Assembly: GCF_017356245.1 (NCBI RefSeq)
Contig: NZ_JAFMZZ010000001.1
Coordinates: forward strand, 822,262-886,261
Reading direction: 5' to 3'
Origin: Bordetella petrii
Lineage (GTDB): Bacteria > Pseudomonadota > Gammaproteobacteria > Burkholderiales > Burkholderiaceae_B
Length of the DNA: 64,000 nucleotides
The notes beneath the pieces were generated by a model. That model was not told the origin of the DNA and did not search any database. It was given only the letters and a program-made list of their open reading frames with translations. The position numbers and the translations under genes are program-made. Of the stretch, positions 45,521 through 54,817 are shown one piece after another. Within the stretch, counting starts at the first letter, position 1. Each line of letters opens with the position of its first letter.

Positions 45521-48229
45521 TCAGGCGTGATGCGGGTTGGCTTTGGCGGGGTTGATGCCGTACTTCTTGATGGCCTCGGCCACCTTCGCAACGGGAATCG
45601 TACCCTCATCGGCCAGGGCGCGCAGGGCGGCCAGCACCACGAAATGGCGGTCGATCTCGAAGTGCTCGCGCAGCTTGTAGCGGAAGTCGGAACGGCCGAA
45701 GCCGTCGGTGCCCAGCACACGGTAGGCGCGGTCTTTGGGCACGAACGGACGGATCTGGTCGGCGAACAGCTTCATGTAATCGGTGGACGCGATGATCGGG
45801 CCCTGGGTTTTTTCCAGCTGCGTCGTCACGTACGGCACCTGCGGCTTTTTCTGCTCGGGGTGCAGCAGGTTGTGGCGCTCGGCATCCAGGCCGTCGCGGC
45901 GCAGCTCGGTAAAGCTGGTGACGCTCCAGAGGTCGGACGCCACGCCCCAGTCGGCTTCCAGCATTTCCTGGGCCGCCAGCACTTCGCGCAGGATGGTGCC
46001 CGAACCCATCAGCTGCACGCGCTGCTTGCCCTTGCCGTGCGATTTGAGCTTGTACATGCCCTTGATGATGCCTTCCTCGTCGCCCTTGGTCAGGCCGGGC
46101 TGCGGGTAGTTCTCGTTCATCACGGTCAGGTAGTAGTACACGTTCTCCTGGTCTTCCACCATGCGCTTCAGGCCATGCTGGATGATGACGGCCAGTTCGT
46201 GCCCGAAGGTGGGGTCGTACGACACGCAGTTCGGGATGGTCGAGGCCAGGATGTGGCTGTGGCCGTCTTCGTGCTGCAGGCCTTCGCCGTTGAGCGTGGT
46301 GCGCCCCGCCGTGCCGCCCAGCAGGAAGCCGCGCGCCTGCATGTCGCCGGCCGCCCAGGCCAGGTCGCCAACGCGCTGGAACCCGAACATCGAGTAATAG
46401 ATGTAGAACGGGATCATGATGCGGTTGTTGGTGGAATACGACGTGGCCGCCGCGATCCACGAGCTCATGGCGCCCGCTTCGTTGATGCCTTCCTGCAGCA
46501 GCTGGCCGTCGGCCGATTCCTTGTAGTACATGACCTGGTCTTTATCGACCGGGGTGTACTTCTGCCCTTCGGGCGCGTAGATGCCGATCTGGCGGAACAG
46601 GCCTTCCATGCCGAAAGTGCGCGATTCGTCGGCCAGGATGGGCACCACGCGCGGGCCCAGGTCTTTGTCGCGCAGGATCTGGTTCAGCACGCGCACGAAG
46701 GCCTGGGTGGTCGAGATTTCACGGCCTTCGGAAGTGGGCTCGAGCACGGCCTTGAAGGCGTCCAGCGCCGGGGCCTTGAGGTGCTCGTCGGCCTTGGCGC
46801 GGCGCTTGGGCAGATAGCCGCCCAGCGCGCGGCGCCGTTCGTGCAGGTACTGCATTTCGGGCGAATCTTCGGCCGGCTTGAAGTACGGCAGCTTTTCGAG
46901 CTGGTCGTCGGGAATGGGAATGGCGAAGCGGTCGCGGAACTCGCGGATCGAATCCAGTTCCAGTTTTTTCTGCTGGTGGGTGGGGTTCTTGGCCTGGCCC
47001 ACATGGCCCATGCCGTAACCCTTGATGGTCTTGGCCAGAATGACGGTGGGCTGGCCCTGGTGCGTGGCGGCCGACTTGAAGGCCGCGTACACCTTGTGGG
47101 GATCGTGGCCGCCGCGGTTCAGGCGCCAGACGTCTTCGTCGCTCATGCGCGACACGGCTTCGAGCAGCTTGGGATGCTTGCCGAAGAAGTGCTCGCGCAC
47201 GAACTTGCCGTCATTGGCCTTGTAGGCCTGGTATTCGCCGTCGACCGTGTCTTCCATGATCTGGCGCAGAATGCCTTCTTTGTCGTGCGCCAGCAGCGGA
47301 TCCCAGTAGCCGCCCCAAATCAGCTTGATGACGTTCCAGCCCGAGCCGCGGAAATCGCCTTCGAGTTCCTGGATGATCTTGCCGTTGCCGCGCACCGGGC
47401 CGTCCAGGCGCTGCAGGTTGCAGTTGATGACGAAGATCAGGTTGTCCAGTTTTTCGCGCGCGGCCAGGGCGATGGCGCCCAGCGATTCGGGCTCGTCCAT
47501 TTCGCCGTCGCCGCAGAACACCCAGACCTTGCGCTTGCTGGTGTCGGCCAGGCCGCGGGCGTGCAGGTACTTCAGGAAGCGGGCCTGGTAAATGGCCATC
47601 AGCGGGCCCAGGCCCATCGACACCGTGGGAAACTGCCAGAATTCCGGCATCAGCTTGGGGTGCGGATACGACGACAGGCCCTTGCCGTCGACTTCCTGGC
47701 GGAAGTGATCCAGCTGCTCGGCGGTAAGGCGGCCTTCAAGATAGGCGCGGCCGTACATGCCGGGCGAGGTATGGCCCTGGAAATACACCAGGTCGCCGCC
47801 GTGTTCGGCGTCTTCGGCGTGCCAGAAGTGGTTCTGGCCGCAGCCGATCATGGTGGCCAGCGATGCGAACGAGGCGATGTGGCCGCCCAGGTCGCCGCCA
47901 TCGGGCGGATTGTGCTTGTTGGCCTTCACCACCATCGCCATGGCGTTCCAGCGCACATACGAGCGAATGCGCGATTCCAGCTCGAGATTGCCGGGGTGAG
48001 CGGGCTCGAGCGCGGGCGGGATGGTGTTGACGTAGGCCGTATTGGGCGAAAATGGGATGTGCGCGCCAGAGCGGCGGGCCTCGTCGATCAGGCGTTCCAG
48101 CAGGTAATGGGCGCGCTCGGGGCCTTCGCGGTCGAGCACGGCGGCCAGGGCTTCGAGCCACTCCTGGGTTTCCAGGGTGTCTTCATCATTGGCGGCAGAT
48201 AGCGCGCTAGCCTGGGCATTAGAGGACAT
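45521..48229 (-). CDS. aceE: Pyruvate dehydrogenase E1 component (homodimeric type)
   Basis: AceE decarboxylates pyruvate with thiamine diphosphate and passes the acetyl group to lipoyl domains. The 902-residue product has the size of the homodimeric E1. The thiamine diphosphate motif is in FCGDGEMDEPESLGAIALAAREKLDNLIFVINCN, a landmark near residue 235-265; further typical segments are GHIASFASLATM and YGMGHVGQ. The ATG at 48229 is preceded by AGGAG. The usual next gene, aceF (E2), is absent here; lpdA follows directly. Confidence 0.97.
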   Translation of the reverse strand: MSSNAQASALSAANDEDTLETQEWLEALAAVLDREGPERAHYLLERLIDEARRSGAHIPFSPNTAYVNTIPPALEPAHPGNLELESRIRSYVRWNAMAMVVKANKHNPPDGGDLGGHIASFASLATMIGCGQNHFWHAEDAEHGGDLVYFQGHTSPGMYGRAYLEGRLTAEQLDHFRQEVDGKGLSSYPHPKLMPEFWQFPTVSMGLGPLMAIYQARFLKYLHARGLADTSKRKVWVFCGDGEMDEPESLGAIALAAREKLDNLIFVINCNLQRLDGPVRGNGKIIQELEGDFRGSGWNVIKLIWGGYWDPLLAHDKEGILRQIMEDTVDGEYQAYKANDGKFVREHFFGKHPKLLEAVSRMSDEDVWRLNRGGHDPHKVYAAFKSAATHQGQPTVILAKTIKGYGMGHVGQAKNPTHQQKKLELDSIREFRDRFAIPIPDDQLEKLPYFKPAEDSPEMQYLHERRRALGGYLPKRRAKADEHLKAPALDAFKAVLEPTSEGREISTTQAFVRVLNQILRDKDLGPRVVPILADESRTFGMEGLFRQIGIYAPEGQKYTPVDKDQVMYYKESADGQLLQEGINEAGAMSSWIAAATSYSTNNRIMIPFYIYYSMFGFQRVGDLAWAAGDMQARGFLLGGTAGRTTLNGEGLQHEDGHSHILASTIPNCVSYDPTFGHELAVIIQHGLKRMVEDQENVYYYLTVMNENYPQPGLTKGDEEGIIKGMYKLKSHGKGKQRVQLMGSGTILREVLAAQEMLEADWGVASDLWSVTSFTELRRDGLDAERHNLLHPEQKKPQVPYVTTQLEKTQGPIIASTDYMKLFADQIRPFVPKDRAYRVLGTDGFGRSDFRYKLREHFEIDRHFVVLAALRALADEGTIPVAKVAEAIKKYGINPAKANPHHA

Positions 48230-48410
48230 CGTGTGTCTCCTGTGGGAGTTCTGAGCACGCCCGCCCCGGGGATAGCGGGTCGGGCAGACCAATGGTTCCG
48301 GCACTTGCCGGGATTATCCACTGCCCGGGCGGTCGATCGATGACGCACGGCAGGGACGCTAAAGGCGAAGAGTAACCCGTCCCGGGGAAAATTTCATGTT
48401 GCGGTACGGC

Positions 48411-48427
48411 ATTTCATAATACGAAAT
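48411..48427. promoter_or_regulatory. Inverted repeat in the aceE/kinase divergent region
   Basis: ATTTC and GAAAT arms flank seven bases in a short AT-rich stretch, about 180 bases upstream of aceE and 110 upstream of the kinase gene. On the minus strand a TATTAT at this site could be a -10 for aceE. The rest of the 48230-48538 gap is GC-rich and shows nothing else. Confidence 0.3.
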
Positions 48428-48538
48428 ATTGACAGAAAACTGAACGACACCGGCCCATCTGGCGCCGCCAGCCGCCGCCTGCCCGCGCAACCGCGCGCAA
48501 CACGCTCTAAAATGCCGGCTCTATACGGCCCGAACGTT

Positions 48539-50293
48539 ATGTCCAGCCCGCACAAGTCCAATATTCCGAACTCGTTCCACGACCACGCCCGGCAGCGCCG
48601 GCGCGGGGTGTACTGGGTGACGCCGGCCGTCGTGCTGATCCTGTACCTGTGCGTGATGGGCGCCTTCTTCTGGCTGCAGCGCCTGCACGACGACAGCGTC
48701 ATGTTCGTGACCATCGACCAGGAAGTGCGCCAGCAGCGCCTGATCTGGGTGGTGCTGGCCCTGTCGTGCGTGATCATCATCAGCCTGCTGATGCTGTGGC
48801 GCTATACGCGCTTCCGGTCCAGCGCCGAAGCCGCCCTCATCGCCGAGACCGGGTTCCGCCGCGCCATGGAAAACTCCATGTCCACCGGCATGCGCGTGCT
48901 CGACATGGAAGGCCGCATCGCCTATGTAAACCCGGCCTTCTGCCGCATGATCGGCTGGAACGAGGCCGACCTGATCGGCCGCAGCCCGCCGTTCCCGTAC
49001 TGGGTGCCGGGCCGCCACGAACAGCACCAGCATACGCTGGATGTCCTGACTTCGGGCAAGACCCCCAGCAGCGGGCTCGAAGTCGAGGCGCAGCGCCGCG
49101 ACGGCTCGCGCTTTACGGCGCGCATGTATGTGTCGCCGCTGCTCGACCCCAACGGCACGCAGATCGGCTGGATGACCTCGATGACGGACATCACCGAGCC
49201 CAAGCGCATCCGCGAGGCCCTGACCGCGGCGCACGAGCGCTTCATGACCGTGCTGGAAGGCCTGGACGACGCCATTTCGGTCACGGCCGACACCCACGAC
49301 GGCCTGGAACTGCTGTTCGCCAACCGCACGTACCGCCGGGTGTTCGGCGCCCAGACGGGCGGGCACGACGAACTGCTGGCCGGGCGCCGCGGCCGCTTCA
49401 CCGACGAGTCGGTCGAGGTATTCGCGCCATCGGTACAGCGCTGGTTCGAAGTGCACCACCGCATGCTGGCCTGGACCGACGGGCGCCGGGTGCGCATGCA
49501 GGTGGCGCGCGACATCACCGAGCGCCGCAACCACGAAGAAGCCTCGCGCGTGCAGCAGGAAAAAATCCAGCTGACCAGCCGCCTGACCACCATGGGCGAA
49601 ATGGCCTCGTCGCTGGCCCACGAGCTCAACCAGCCCCTGACCGCCATTGCCAACTACAGCATGGGCGCCGTGGCGCTGGTCAAGGCGGGGCACACCAGCC
49701 CCAACATGCTGCTGCCGGCGCTGGAAAAAGCCGCCTCGCAGGCCGAGCGCGCCGGCAAGATCATCAGCCGCATCCGCGAATTCGTGAAGCGCAGCGAGCC
49801 GCGCCGCCAGCGCGTGCCCATCAGCCGCATCGTCGACAACGCCATCGGCTTCGCCGAGATCGACGCGCGCAAGCGCCGCATCCGCATCGAGCCGTTCGTG
49901 CCGTCCAATGCCCCCGACGTGCTGGCCGACCCCATCCTGATCGAACAGGTATTGCTGAACCTGCTGAAAAACGGCCTGGAGGCCATGGAAAAAAGCGAAT
50001 CCGACGAACTCAAAGTCGCCGTGATCCCGCACGAACAGCAGATCGAAGTGGCCGTGGTCGACCGCGGCCACGGCCTGGCCGAGCCCGAACGCCTGTTCGA
50101 GCCCTTCTTCAGCACCAAGTCGCAAGGCCTGGGCATGGGGCTGAACATCTGCCGTACCATAATCGAGTCGCATCACGGCCGCCTATGGGCCGACCCTAAC
50201 CCCGCTGGCGGTACTATTTTCCGCTTTACCCTGCCCTGCGCCACGCCCGACAAGCATGCGCAGAGTGATCAGCCCGAGGAGTTGCACGCATGA
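48539..50293 (+). CDS. Membrane-bound PAS sensor histidine kinase
   Basis: A sensor kinase of about 584 residues with two membrane helices near the N-terminus (about 23-46 and 68-89), enclosing a small periplasmic loop. Two PAS-like domains follow (from about 105, GMRVLDMEGRIAYVNPAFCRMIGW, and from about 240). The kinase core has the H-box His in SLAHELNQPL (about 360), NLLKNGLEAM, and GLGMGLNICRTIIESHHG. The H-box is of the FixL/DctB type. Its stimulus is unknown. Start 48539 or 48512 is possible; neither has a ribosome site. The stop overlaps the regulator gene. Confidence 0.92.
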   Translation: MSSPHKSNIPNSFHDHARQRRRGVYWVTPAVVLILYLCVMGAFFWLQRLHDDSVMFVTIDQEVRQQRLIWVVLALSCVIIISLLMLWRYTRFRSSAEAALIAETGFRRAMENSMSTGMRVLDMEGRIAYVNPAFCRMIGWNEADLIGRSPPFPYWVPGRHEQHQHTLDVLTSGKTPSSGLEVEAQRRDGSRFTARMYVSPLLDPNGTQIGWMTSMTDITEPKRIREALTAAHERFMTVLEGLDDAISVTADTHDGLELLFANRTYRRVFGAQTGGHDELLAGRRGRFTDESVEVFAPSVQRWFEVHHRMLAWTDGRRVRMQVARDITERRNHEEASRVQQEKIQLTSRLTTMGEMASSLAHELNQPLTAIANYSMGAVALVKAGHTSPNMLLPALEKAASQAERAGKIISRIREFVKRSEPRRQRVPISRIVDNAIGFAEIDARKRRIRIEPFVPSNAPDVLADPILIEQVLLNLLKNGLEAMEKSESDELKVAVIPHEQQIEVAVVDRGHGLAEPERLFEPFFSTKSQGLGMGLNICRTIIESHHGRLWADPNPAGGTIFRFTLPCATPDKHAQSDQPEELHA

Positions 50294-50916
50294 ACACCCC
50301 CCCCCAGTCGAGCACGGTATTCATTGTCGATGACGACGAAGCGGTACGCGATTCACTGCGCTGGCTGCTGGAAGCCAACGGCTATCGCGTTCGCGCGTTC
50401 GCCAGCGGCGAGACGTTTCTTGAAGAATACGACGCCAGCCAGGTGGGCGTCCTGATCGCCGATGTGCGCATGCCCGGCATGAGCGGCCTCGAGCTGCAGG
50501 AACAGATCCTGGCGCGCAACGCCCCGCTGCCCATCGTGTTCATCACCGGCCACGGCGACGTACCCATGGCGGTGTCCACCATGAAGAAGGGCGCGGTCGA
50601 TTTCCTGGAAAAGCCTTTCAACGAATCCGACCTGCGCGAGATCGTGGCGCGCATGCTCGAACAGGCCACCCAGCGCATCAGCCAGTTCCAGGCCCAGAAA
50701 GACCACGAAGCCATGCTGGCGCGCCTGACGGCCCGCGAACAACAAGTGCTGGAACGCATCGTGGCGGGCCGGCTGAACAAGCAGATCGCCGACGACCTGG
50801 GCATCAGCATCAAGACCGTCGAGGCCCATCGCGCCAACATCATGGAAAAACTTGAAGTCACCACGGTCGCCGACCTGATGAAAGTCGCGCTGGCCAAACC
50901 CGAGGCGCATGCATGA
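50290..50916 (+). CDS. FixJ-family response regulator
   Basis: The 208-residue partner of the preceding kinase has a receiver domain with Asp14-16 and phosphoacceptor Asp58 ([14 protein letters not shown]), Lys in [11 protein letters not shown], and a C-terminal LuxR-type helix-turn-helix ([25 protein letters not shown], then [14 protein letters not shown]). The ATG overlaps the kinase stop by four bases. Codons 3-6 contain nine consecutive C residues. It overlaps folD by four bases. Targets are unknown; aceE and folD are natural candidates by position only. Confidence 0.94.
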   Translation: MNTPPQSSTVFIVDDDEAVRDSLRWLLEANGYRVRAFASGETFLEEYDASQVGVLIADVRMPGMSGLELQEQILARNAPLPIVFITGHGDVPMAVSTMKKGAVDFLEKPFNESDLREIVARMLEQATQRISQFQAQKDHEAMLARLTAREQQVLERIVAGRLNKQIADDLGISIKTVEAHRANIMEKLEVTTVADLMKVALAKPEAHA

Positions 50917-51791
50917 CCCGGCAGGACCCTTCCACCCCGGCGCGCGCGGGTGCGCGCATCATCGACGGCGCCGCCCTGGCGCTGCGCATTCGTGAAGATG
51001 TCGCCCGGCGCGTGCAGGCACTGGCCGCCAAGGGCGTGCGCCCCGGCCTGGCCGTGGTGCTGGTCGGCGACGACCCGGCCTCGCAAGTGTACGTTCGCAA
51101 CAAGGTGGCGGCCTGCGAAAAAGCCGGCCTGTACTCCATCAAAGAGCAGTACCCGGCCGACATGACCGAAGCCGAGCTGCTGGCGCGCATCGACAAGCTC
51201 AATCGCGACCCCGCCATCCACGGCATTCTGGTGCAGCTGCCCCTGCCGCCGCACATGAACAGCCACAAGGTCATCGAGGCCATCGCCGCCGAGAAAGACG
51301 TGGACGGCTTCCATATCAGCAATGCCGGCCTGCTGATGACCGGCCAGCCGCTGTTCCGGCCGTGCACGCCCTACGGCGTCATGAAGATGCTGGAAGCCGA
51401 AGGCGTGGCCCTGCGCGGCGCCGAGGCGGTGATCGTGGGCGCCAGCAATATCGTCGGCAAGCCCATGGCCATGCTGCTGCTGCAGGCCGGCGCCACCATC
51501 ACCATCTGCAATTCCAAAACCCGCGACCTGGCGGCCCAGACGCGCCGCGCCGACGTGCTGGTGGTAGCCACCGGCAAGCCGGGCATGATCGACGGCAGCA
51601 TGATCAAGCCGGGTGCGGTGGTGATCGACGTGGGCATCAACCGCGGCGCCGACGGCAAGCTGTGTGGCGACGTCGATTTCGCCTCGGCCCGCGAAGTGGC
51701 CGGCGCCATCACGCCGGTGCCGGGCGGCGTGGGGCCCATGACCATCGCCATGCTGCTGGTCAACACCGTCGAGGCCGCTGAAAGGGCGTGA
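50913..51791 (+). CDS. folD: Methylene-tetrahydrofolate dehydrogenase / cyclohydrolase FolD
   Basis: FolD interconverts one-carbon folates and makes NADPH. The 292-residue product carries the catalytic Lys in [13 protein letters not shown], the QLPLP motif, the NADP site [11 protein letters not shown], and the C-terminal signature [14 protein letters not shown]. It overlaps the response-regulator gene by four bases, an unusual setting for a housekeeping enzyme. It is followed by two repeats. Confidence 0.97.
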   Translation: MTRQDPSTPARAGARIIDGAALALRIREDVARRVQALAAKGVRPGLAVVLVGDDPASQVYVRNKVAACEKAGLYSIKEQYPADMTEAELLARIDKLNRDPAIHGILVQLPLPPHMNSHKVIEAIAAEKDVDGFHISNAGLLMTGQPLFRPCTPYGVMKMLEAEGVALRGAEAVIVGASNIVGKPMAMLLLQAGATITICNSKTRDLAAQTRRADVLVVATGKPGMIDGSMIKPGAVVIDVGINRGADGKLCGDVDFASAREVAGAITPVPGGVGPMTIAMLLVNTVEAAERA

Positions 51792-51794
51792 TAG

Positions 51795-51841
51795 CCCCCC
51801 CCCGAAGCGCTGCGCGCTTCCCCCCCAGGGGGGCGACGCTT
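51795..51841. repeat. GC-rich dispersed repeat, copy 2 (CCCCCGAAGCGCTGCGCGC family)
   Basis: Directly after the folD stop: nine C residues, GAAGCGCTGCGCGCTT, then a C6/G6 hairpin and GCGACGC. It is nearly the same as the block at 9385-9427, and inverted relative to 55305-55346. It can form a GC-rich hairpin. Confidence 0.78.
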
Positions 51842-51844
51842 GCC

Positions 51845-51939
51845 AGGTGTCTGACTCCCGCCAGGGTGTCAGACACCGAGGTGCGCAACAGTTGTCTCAG
51901 CCTTGCGGTGTCTGACACCCTGGCGGGAGTCAGACACCT
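51845..51939. repeat. Dispersed palindromic element, copy 4, perfect 33-bp inverted repeat
   Basis: Arms 51845-51877 and 51907-51939 are exact reverse complements over 33 bases, around a 29-base core. The core is the reverse complement of the core type in copies 2 and 3 (CTGAGACAACTGTTGCGCAC on the minus strand), so this copy is inverted. It lies between folD and prlC, which run the same way. AGACACCTTAAGG right after it is a further partial duplication of the arm end. Confidence 0.9.
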
Positions 51940-52035
51940 TAAGACACCTTAAGGTCCCGGGGAATTCCGCTTGATTTCCAGCCCGTCCGCCCTCATCTGT
52001 TCCTGTACAGATTCTTTTTCCCACAGCAACCGCCC

Positions 52036-54105
52036 ATGACCCAGAATCCCCTGCTCGCCCCCGTTTCCGGCCTGATCGATTATGCGGCCGTCCAGCCCGG
52101 GCATATCGTGCCCGCCATCCAGGAATTGCTGGGCATCGCGCGCCAGGCGGTCGAGGCGGCCGCCGATCCGGCCGTGCCGGCCGAGTGGAATACGGTGGTC
52201 GAGCCGCTGGATGCGGTCACCGAGCGGCTGTGGCGCGCCTGGTCGGTGGCGGGCCACCTGAACGCCGTGGTCAACACCCCGGAACTGCGCGAAGCCTATA
52301 ACACCGCCCTGCCCCTGGTCACCGAGTTCTCGACCTGGGTCGGCCTGCACGAAGGGCTGTACCGCCAGTACCAGCGCCTGCGCGCCGCGTCCGGCTTCGA
52401 CGGCTGGGATCCGGTGCGCCGCCGGGTGGTCGAGCTGGCGCTGCGCGATTTCCGCCTCAGCGGGGTCGAACTGCAGGGCCCGGCGCGCGAACGCTATGCC
52501 GCCATCTCCGACCGCGAGGCCCAGGTGACGCAGAAGTTTTCCGAAAACGTACTCGATGCGCGCGACGCCTGGTCGCTGTTCATCGACGATGAAACGCGGC
52601 TGGCCGGCCTGCCGGCCGACGTGCTGCACGCCACCCGCCAGGCCGCTCAGGACGACGGCAAGCCGGGCTGGAAGCTGACGCTGAAAATGCCCTGCTACCT
52701 GCCGGTGATGCAATATGCGCGCGACCGCGATCTGCGCGAACAGATGTACCGCGCCTACGGCACCGTGGCATCCGAACAGGGCGATACGCGCTTCGACAAC
52801 TCGCCCCTGATCGAAGAGCTGCTGGCGCTGCGCGCCGAAGAATCGGCCCTGCTCGGCTACGGCACGTTTGCCGCGCTGCGCCTGCAGACCCGCATGGCGC
52901 GCGATGCCGATGAAGTGGTCAAGTTCCTGCGCGACCTGGCCGCGCGCGCGCGCCCCTACGCCGAGCGCGACCTGGCCGAACTCAAGGCCTACGCGGCCGC
53001 CGAGCTGGGGCTGGACGCGCTGCAGCCCTGGGACGTGGCCTATGCGTCCGAACGCCTGCGCGAAGCGCGCTATGCGTATTCCGAAGACGAGATCAAGCAG
53101 TATTTCACCGAGCCGCGCGTGCTCGAAGGACTGTTCCAGGTCATCGAAACGCTGTTCGACGTGCGCTTGCGTGAAACCGAGGTGTCGCGCTGGCAGGCCG
53201 ACGTGCGCGGCGTGCGCGTGGAAACGCCCGACGGCGCGCTGGTCGGCCACCTGTACCTGGACCTGTATGCGCGCGCCGGCAAACAAAGCGGCGCCTGGGT
53301 CGACAGCGAGCGCAATCGCCGCCGCGCGGGCGGCGAGCTGCAGACGCCCGTGGTGTACCTGACCTGCAATTTCGCGCGGCCCGGCGACGGCAAGCCCGCG
53401 CTGCTGACCCACGACGACGTCATCACCCTGTTCCACGAAACCGGCCACGCCCTGCACGCGCTGCTGTCGGAAGTGGACGAGCCCGCGGCCTCGGCGTTTT
53501 CCGCCGTCGAATGGGACGCCATCGAGCTGCCTTCGCAGTTCATGGAAAATTTCTGCTGGGAATGGCCGGTGGTGCAGCGCCTGTCGGCGCACGTCGACAA
53601 CGGCCAGCCGCTGCCGCGCGCGCTGTACGACAAGCTGGTGGCGGCCCGCAACTTCCAGAGCGGCATGCAGACCGTACGGCAGATCGAGTTCGCGCTGTTC
53701 GACATGCTGCTGCACGATCGCGGCCAGGGCGCGTCCATCGCCGACACGCTGGCCCTGCTGCAGCAGGTGCGCAAAGAAGTGGCCGTGCTGTTCCCGCCGG
53801 CCTGGCACCGCCTGCCGCACAGTTTCTCGCACCTGTTCGCCGGCGGCTACGGGGCCGGCTACTACAGCTACAAGTGGGCGGAAGTGCTGTCGGCCGACGC
53901 CTACGAGGCTTTCGAAGAGGCCGCCCGGGCGGGCCAGCATGGCACGCTGGATGCGGCGACGGGCGCGCGTTTCCGCAAAGAGATCCTGGCGGTGGGCGGC
54001 GCCCGGCCGGCGGCGGAATCGTTCCAGGCCTTCCGCGGGCGCGGGCCGAAGATCGATGCGCTGCTGCGACACAGCGGAATGGTGGCGGGCCAAGGGCGGC
54101 TTTGA
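52036..54105 (+). CDS. prlC: Oligopeptidase A (M3 metallopeptidase)
   Basis: A cytoplasmic zinc peptidase that degrades short peptides, including cleaved signal peptides. The 689-residue product has the length of oligopeptidase A. The zinc site HETGH (about residues 467-471, in ITLFHETGHALHALLS) and the downstream SQFMENFCWEW segment are typical. The C-terminal FSHLFAGGYGAGYYSYKWAEVLSAD also matches the family. Confidence 0.95.
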   Translation: MTQNPLLAPVSGLIDYAAVQPGHIVPAIQELLGIARQAVEAAADPAVPAEWNTVVEPLDAVTERLWRAWSVAGHLNAVVNTPELREAYNTALPLVTEFSTWVGLHEGLYRQYQRLRAASGFDGWDPVRRRVVELALRDFRLSGVELQGPARERYAAISDREAQVTQKFSENVLDARDAWSLFIDDETRLAGLPADVLHATRQAAQDDGKPGWKLTLKMPCYLPVMQYARDRDLREQMYRAYGTVASEQGDTRFDNSPLIEELLALRAEESALLGYGTFAALRLQTRMARDADEVVKFLRDLAARARPYAERDLAELKAYAAAELGLDALQPWDVAYASERLREARYAYSEDEIKQYFTEPRVLEGLFQVIETLFDVRLRETEVSRWQADVRGVRVETPDGALVGHLYLDLYARAGKQSGAWVDSERNRRRAGGELQTPVVYLTCNFARPGDGKPALLTHDDVITLFHETGHALHALLSEVDEPAASAFSAVEWDAIELPSQFMENFCWEWPVVQRLSAHVDNGQPLPRALYDKLVAARNFQSGMQTVRQIEFALFDMLLHDRGQGASIADTLALLQQVRKEVAVLFPPAWHRLPHSFSHLFAGGYGAGYYSYKWAEVLSADAYEAFEEAARAGQHGTLDAATGARFRKEILAVGGARPAAESFQAFRGRGPKIDALLRHSGMVAGQGRL

Positions 54106-54202
54106 GCCGTCGCGTGCCATACGGGTAGGAAAGAACCCAACACGTTAGAATCGTGCCTGTTGCCGTTCTGATTTGCTGCGCGCCCGCGCGCGTGATACCG
54201 AC

Positions 54203-54817
54203 ATGCCTGCTTTTTTCTCTGGCCGCGTCTGGCGTGCCCTGTTGCTGGCCACTTGCACGCTGCTGGCCGCGTGCGGCGACAAGGCCGCCGACTGGACCCT
54301 GTACGACATCAAGGGCCACCTGCCCGACCTGCAATTCCAGCTCGACGGCGCGGGCGGCAAGACGGTTTCCAGCGACGACCTGAAGGGCAAGACCGTGCTG
54401 CTGTTCTTCGGCTATGCCAGCTGCCCCGACATCTGCCCCACCACCATGGCGCAACTGACTGCGGTGCTGCAGCAGCTGGGCAGCCAGGCCGACCAGGTGC
54501 GCATCGTGTTCGTCAGTGTCGATCCGCACCGCGATACGCCCGACATATTGCAGGCGTATGTCGACGCCTTCAACAACAACGCCATCGGCGTCACCGGCAG
54601 CGAAAAGCAGATTGCCGATCTGGCGCGCCGCTACCGCGTGGCCTACCAGATCGAAAAGCCCCGGCCCGGTGATTCGGCCGACGTCTACGACGTCACGCAC
54701 AGCCGTGGCGTGTATATTTTCGACAATGCGGGCAAGGCGCGCCTGCTGGCCTCGGATACCGACGGTATCGACGCCATCGTCAAGGATCTGCGCCAATTGA
54801 TCGACATCACCAGCTAA
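54203..54817 (+). CDS. SCO1/SenC family copper-binding lipoprotein
   Basis: SCO1/SenC proteins deliver copper to cytochrome oxidase or act as thiol reductases. From ATG 54203 the product has 204 residues, with a lipobox ending in Cys at about 24 (TLLAACGD). The thioredoxin-like fold carries the copper-binding CPDIC motif (Cys74, Cys78) and the ligand His in VTHSRGVYIF. No oxidase genes are in the window, so the partner is inferred. The frame opens ten codons earlier without signal character. Confidence 0.94.
   Translation: MPAFFSGRVWRALLLATCTLLAACGDKAADWTLYDIKGHLPDLQFQLDGAGGKTVSSDDLKGKTVLLFFGYASCPDICPTTMAQLTAVLQQLGSQADQVRIVFVSVDPHRDTPDILQAYVDAFNNNAIGVTGSEKQIADLARRYRVAYQIEKPRPGDSADVYDVTHSRGVYIFDNAGKARLLASDTDGIDAIVKDLRQLIDITS

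Noticed and set aside
45203..48202. A 999-codon plus-strand frame opposite aceE and lpdA
   Set aside because: Same GC-driven effect. It spans the junction of two real genes and has no domain features.
51949..54120. A 723-codon minus-strand frame opposite the oligopeptidase
   Set aside because: The plus strand has the HETGH zinc site and full-length M3 family match.
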